DNA of 64,000 bases from Schistocephalus solidus (Eukaryota; Platyhelminthes; Cestoda; Diphyllobothriidea; Diphyllobothriidae): the NCBI GenBank assembly GCA_017591395.1, contig WEDG01000306.1, positions 62,001-126,000 on the forward strand. Reading direction: 5' to 3'. Positions within the stretch are counted from its first letter, which is position 1. Every line of letters starts with the position of its first letter. The notes beneath the pieces are model-generated. The model had not been told where the DNA came from. It saw nothing but the letters and a program-made list of their open reading frames with translations, and made no database searches. The translations under genes were made by a program, and so were the position numbers. This document shows positions 59,041 through 64,000 of the stretch, in pieces.

Positions 59041-61088
59041 AGTTCAGTTCAGTGTTTTGGAGGAAAATTGGCTTTTGATTTCGAAATGCTTTTTCGGCAC
59101 ATAAAATTCGCAAGAATTAGAAGCAATTTTAAATGGTTACAGTCAAGTGAATGCCGGCAGATTAACGTTGTTAACTGGTACTTTAAAGTTTAAGTTGTCA
59201 CATAGCCTGCGTGGTGCTGCAACATATGTGTGTTAAGCCGAGGTTTGAATGTTTCCACAGACTGGGACATAACAATCGTCTCAGGTCCGTTATTCCACGG
59301 TTCCACGAAATGGTTGGTGAAAAAATACTTCCTCACATCCAATCCTTCTTGGGGCACATTAAGTTTGAATGGATGCCCTCTGAGATTAGTCGAAGTGACA
59401 AGTTGGACAACTTTGGAGGGTGCAATCCATGCCACGCACGATACGGAACGTTTGTATCAAATCTCCGCTCAACTGCCTATAACTCAAAGGATAAAGTTAA
59501 GGTTATTTAGGCGGATCTCATATGGTAGTTCACCGTGACCTCTTACTAATTTTGTGGCTCGCTGCTGCATCTTTTTAAGCAGGTTGAAGTCCTGCTGGGT
59601 CCATGGTCGCCAAACTTGAAACGCATATTCAACATTTGGCCTATAAAACTTACCAAAAACTTTAGAAAAGCAATCTTTCTCGTAAATTTTAAATGCCTGA
59701 TTGATAGCGTGCAGCATAGAATTGGCGGATTTACCTGCCTTTCAACATTGCGTAGAATGCTTCAGGCTGTCTTTCATCCAAACACCAAGATCCTTCTGTA
59801 TTTCTGCTTCCTGTAGTGGCATACCATTTAAATAGTAGGGTTGCATATCAGTGACATGATTTTTACTTCCCAGACGTAGTATGGTGACTTCGTTTGAGTT
59901 GAAGGACAAGGGCCATTTGCGGGACCACTCACCCAATTGACGAAGATCGTCTTTGAAACTGTTTACATTGGCAAGACTGTGGAGGACATTCCGGATTTTT
60001 ATATCGTCTGCAACCAAAGCATAGTCGCAATTCAATTTCTGTACAATCATTAATGAGCAAGAGAACTAGGAGCAGTCTGGGCACTGAAACTTGTGGGAGT
60101 CCACTCTCGATGACTGTGCGTATTGATCGCGCTTCACCTATACAGTCCACTTGGGAACGACCAACGACAAAATGCTCGATGCACGTAAGAGGTTTGCCTC
60201 CAATACCCAACATTCTCAACTTTTAAAAGGAGACGCTGGTGCGGAACATTATCCGAAGCCTTCTGGAAATGAAAATGACACATTTACAGTGTCTTTTGCA
60301 TCGAGAGCCTTTTTCAAGCTTTGCATCGTATAAAATAAGTTCGTTACACACGATCTTCTCGTACGAAAGCCATATTGTGCATTTCATAAGAGGTCATGGG
60401 TATTTTAATAAATCATTAATTCCATTTTTACAACCTTCTCCATCGCCTTGCAACAGATTGATGTCAGGCTGTCTGGCCCGTAGTTTGTAGCAAGTGCATG
60501 ACTACCACTTTTGTGAAGCGGCGTAATGTGGGCTGTTTTCAAGTCGGTGGGAAGAATTCCTGTATCGAACGATTTCTGGCACAGAAAGGATAGCGGTTTG
60601 GCCAGCTCTCGAGCAAGTTCGAGGAGCAGCTTTGCTGGAATCACGTCGGGGCTGGGGATTTGTTTGCCTTCAGACTTTTTAGTTCTTGAAAGACCGCGTC
60701 TTCTTGAAAGAGTATATCCGGAACAAGGGACTCTCCCGTAGTCTCGTAACTAGATGAAATAAAAACAGCTTCTCTGGTGAAAACAGAGTGAAGCAACTGC
60801 GAAAAGTGTTCAGCTTTGTTTTTATTTCTGATATCTCCAAACTTTTATTGTTTCTTAACAGCAATCGGGTTCCTGTTATGTGTGCTGTTTGGTTAATAAC
60901 TGTAGAGCAATTTGGGATTATGAACTGCTCGCTTGAGCAAATCTCTCTCGTACTCCCGTCATTATTTGAATATCAAGGTTTTTACCTTGTTCCTTTGAAT
61001 TATGTATGCTTGTAAAGCTAAATATTCATTGGATTGACAAAATTTCTTCCAAAGCCTTCCTTTCTTCTCAATCTCTCATTTTCGGTCT
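59041..61088 (-). mobile_element. CR1-like LINE, 5'-truncated, frameshifted
   Basis: This is the most complete retroelement in the window. From 61088 downward on the - strand come the linker after the endonuclease (YERDLLKRAVHNPKLLYSY), FTREAVF, then the reverse transcriptase: PDVIPAKLLLELARELAK, TAHITPLHKSGSHALATNY, SLTSICCKAMEKVVK, a motif-A region, ESGLPQVSVP (usual ESGVPQGSVL) and ALVADDIKI with the catalytic Asp pair. LNGMPLQEAEIQKDLGVW and the thumb (VWRPWTQQDFNLLKKMQQRA) follow, ending in VEPWNNGPETIVMSQSVETF. The 3' end is 'cactgaactgaact', the same tail as the insertion at 36702-37124. Several frameshifts make it inactive. Endonuclease and ORF1 are missing. Confidence 0.9.
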
Positions 61089-61089
61089 C

Positions 61090-62020
61090 TTGTTAAACGA
61101 ATAACGACTTTTAAGTATGAGTGTTTAAAATAATTGTTGTCAAGGTGCCTTTGTTATCATGCGCAACGTAGAAACGTCGTTGAAAATAACCTGTCCATTT
61201 GTTTGTAGTTGTATTTTCCGCTTTTGTTATTTATTCGTCACGGAATGCAAAATTCTTGAACTGTACATTGCAACAGAGGGAAAGCTAGGGGCAGTGTTAC
61301 GGCAATTCCTCCTTATTTAAAATTCTTAAATGTACCGTGCAACTAACCGAAGCGGCATCCTTCGGCATAAAAAATGACAGTATATAATAGGGCACTCATT
61401 AAGTTTTCCATCAGACAAAAAGAAAATTTAGGATATCTTGCGTTTTATTTAGCCTTATTCAATTGTAAGATGTATTGTTTGAGTGCGTTTTGTTGAGAAT
61501 TTATTAACTTCATAATAACCTAGCTAATCACATATATGGTCAATACAGCAAAAAATGTGTGTGTCAGGACTTAATTGAGAATTGTTAATGCGCAAGCACT
61601 GTCCAAGCCATCGCTTCTCAATGTCTTCAACAATACTGAAATACTTTATATTCTGTCCTACAATCAAATTCACATTTGATCACCAACTCAGGTAGTGTAT
61701 AAAGAAAGTCAGGATGTTTTAAAGAACATTATGTGACTTAAAGTGGCTATCGCCTGGAAAATTATGCAAAGCAATTCTAGTGGTACTTTCTGCCGCTCCT
61801 AAAATTACGGCTTACTTTTTTCAGTCTGAAATGGATAAGAAAATATGGAAGGTAGCGTCTTTTTTGCCCACACGTTTATTTCAAACATGGTCTTTAAATA
61901 AAACCAAACTGTGACTCTCCGAGTTTTATAGGCAAATTAGCACACATCCAGTTGCTTGACTTTCAGACTGCTGTAAGCATCAGGGTTATTTCAAAGGGAT
62001 CAACGTTTGAATTAAAAAGT
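61090..62020 (+). repeat. Third, diverged copy of outer arm A
   Basis: Directly similar to about 165-1000 ('gtcaaggtgcctttgttatcatgcgcaa', 'gaagcggcatccttcgg', 'gcgcaagcactgtccaagc', 'ctcaggtagtgtata'). It is more diverged than the two arms are from each other. It starts immediately beside the 5' end of the CR1-like element. Confidence 0.8.
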
Positions 62021-62040
62021 ACGTCTTTTTTACTCGATAT

Positions 62041-62175
62041 ACATTGTGATAATTTTATTTAATTACTAATGTTTGTTTAGACAGTGCCTTGCCGGCGCTA
62101 ACAAAATATAAATTCCAAATTCCAAATACTGTTTCTTAAATACGCAAAGAATGTTTTCAGCCGCAATTTACGGCC
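62041..62175 (+). repeat. Fragment of repeat family RQ
   Basis: 'cattgtgataattttatt ... gtttagacagtgccttgccggcgctaa' matches 57228-57300. It directly follows the arm A copy, an association not seen elsewhere. Confidence 0.65.
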
Positions 62176-64000
62176 AATTTAGAGTAGACCAGCGACAACA
62201 ATACAAAATTCAATGCATAGAAAACCATTGAAGAATCCAATATTAAACATTGTGTTTGCATTCTAAGAAATGCTCAAAAATGTTCTCATAATCGAAACGT
62301 TTGCAGATAAAGGCTTTTTTATGTGTTCATTCGCATTTGCATGTTGTTACTTTATAACCCTAACATATATTTTGAACAAAAGAATGCATGATTAAACAAA
62401 TAAATTAAATAATCAATTAACTTATATGGATCATAGTTTAGAAATGTTTATGTATAATCCTGATTAATGACCACAGACATTTAACACAAATTACGAAATA
62501 AATATTATTTCTTGTGTCTTAACGGGTCAAATTTAACATTAAAAACTTACTCAAATTCACACCTTAATTACTGGACAGTTATAAATCTACGGCTTAATTT
62601 ATTATGTTAAACACGTGATGAATGTAAGTTTTCATTCGATGTTACAATTGTTTATATAATAACCTCAACAGATCAGTCGAATATATTTTTAAACCTACAG
62701 CATGTAACACTGGCAATAAACTATATACTATATTACCTAAGCTGGACTGACGCTGAGAGATGATTGATTACAATGCTGCTCAATGATTGTGTATATTTTT
62801 AAAACTATGTATTTTATCTTTTTTACATCACAGATGGATAAAATCCTTAGCTGAAGACATCACGTTTTTGTATAATTGACGTAAAGAAGGCTAATCTCTT
62901 CCACTACATAGAATGGGAAAGGTTTAAGTTCAAAATACTTTTAAATTTCTATTGACAATGGATGATATTTATGGAAAAGGTAAATAATTTATGCCGGTTT
63001 CCTTTAGTAATCTTGGGAACATATTTTATCACATCATTTGATGATATCAAAGGTATACCATATATCCATCAGCATTTATCCCTTGACATTTTGCCAGTAC
63101 AAACAGAAAATGAAAACTTTTGGTTACCAGTTTTAATTACTTCAAGATTCCGATGATATTATGGGAACAGTACTCTTTTCTTAAACCTCTTGAATTCCAT
63201 AGAATAGGAAAGTGCAAGGTCCCAGATAACTTTACACAGATGTGGAAAATTCATTTTATTTAAAGCATCCGTAATTTCTATAAGCCGTTTTCCGTTAGTA
63301 TGCTTTGGAAAACATACGGTATGGGAGTAGAACTGGTGATCCTCCAACATGCTTTTGGCTTTCTAAGGGTAGTTTGTCCTGTCGAATAGAACAATAGAAT
63401 ACATCTTTTCCGTAACTTAATCGCCTTCGACCTTAAAGATTAGTTCACGCGATGTATAAGCTATGAAGATGAACATCACTTTCTGCAGGATAGGGTTCTT
63501 TTTTCGCCTGTTGCTTCACTTGGCTGATGATTGAATTCCCTGCCAAACTATGTTGGCAGGTTTGACATCATTTGATTTAAATAATGTTTCATGCCACAAT
63601 ACCTGCGTTTGTTTCTCTCTCACCTCCATTGACGAGAGATTTTGAACCGGTTCGATGGGTTTGGGTGAATTTGGGCCGTGAAGTTAACGGAACAATTTTT
63701 CCAGTTCTGTTCCACAGCAACTTATCAGAAACCAAGTTTGTTCACTCCTCATAGTTCATATGCCACGTGAGATAATCCAATATTTGTTCTTATTTTTCGT
63801 ATTTAAAATAGCGAATAAACACTTACTAATCATTCTTTCTGAGTATATATCCTTTGCAGAATGGTACTGTTGAGTAGTACCAGCGTAACACAAGATATGT
63901 GCTAGGCACAACTTAATATATTTTATAAAACACGATAGAACGCTTTCCCCGTATATGTAAATTATGATTCTCCTGAACATAGAAGCGATGATTATGTGTT
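62176..64000. other. No recognised feature
   Basis: AT-rich. Around 62962-63350 both strands are open for about 63 codons and the words 'gaattccatagaataggaaag' and 'ctacatagaatgggaaaggtttaag' are loosely similar, but no motif or splice context supports a gene. Confidence 0.5.

Overview
This is a eukaryotic nuclear window, AT-rich and repeat-dominated, with no intact multi-domain open reading frame. Flatworm (Platyhelminthes) nuclear DNA is my best guess and a tapeworm is plausible. The reasons are tandem phase-1 fibronectin type III (FN3) exons, abundant CR1-like non-LTR retrotransposon remnants, Penelope-like fragments, and tRNA-derived and other short interspersed repeats. The organism call is an inference, because nothing in the window is diagnostic by itself. 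There are no operons, rRNA genes, CRISPR arrays or prokaryotic signals.

The main feature is two large nested inverted-repeat complexes. Complex A has a left arm at 1-13640 and a right arm at 35290-43541, in opposite orientation. They enclose about 21.6 kb of unrelated sequence. The arms are homologous but not equal. The left arm carries an extra 4.3 kb segment (2521-6869) and a 2.5 kb tandem duplication (6910-9451 and 9452-11789). The right arm carries a local duplication with Penelope-like remnants and a 0.4 kb CR1-like insertion (36702-37124) that is absent from the matching place in the left arm. A diverged third copy of the outer arm lies at 61090-62020.

Complex B is a compact palindrome. 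Its left arm is about 45206-50340 and its right arm about 50870-55314, around a central repeat (50355-50815). An inverted copy of the palindrome centre, 55440-58258, follows directly. Each B arm holds the same two FN3 exons, on + at 45336-46079 and on - at 54434-55179. The right-hand copy is open through both exons. The left-hand copy has a one-base insertion and an in-frame stop. Segments within complex A (9323-9430, 11610-11767, 37981-38112) resemble the membrane-proximal start of a receptor tyrosine phosphatase domain. One speculative reading is that both complexes derive from duplicated pieces of FN3-type receptor phosphatase genes.

The interior of complex A (13640-35290) is a graveyard. 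It holds oppositely oriented reverse-transcriptase fragments (13690-14760 +, 16090-16800 -, 30330-31570 -, 31600-32050 +), several GC-rich SINE-like copies, a tRNA-like SINE head, a degenerate telomere-like block, and a 2.6 kb ACT/CTA trinucleotide desert (23715-26345). It also holds an unusual unit: a 496-bp direct repeat (22074-22569 and 27041-27536) whose inner edges carry a 45-bp inverted repeat. The right part of the window holds one 5'-truncated CR1-like element (59041-61088, -) and about 1.8 kb in which I recognise nothing.
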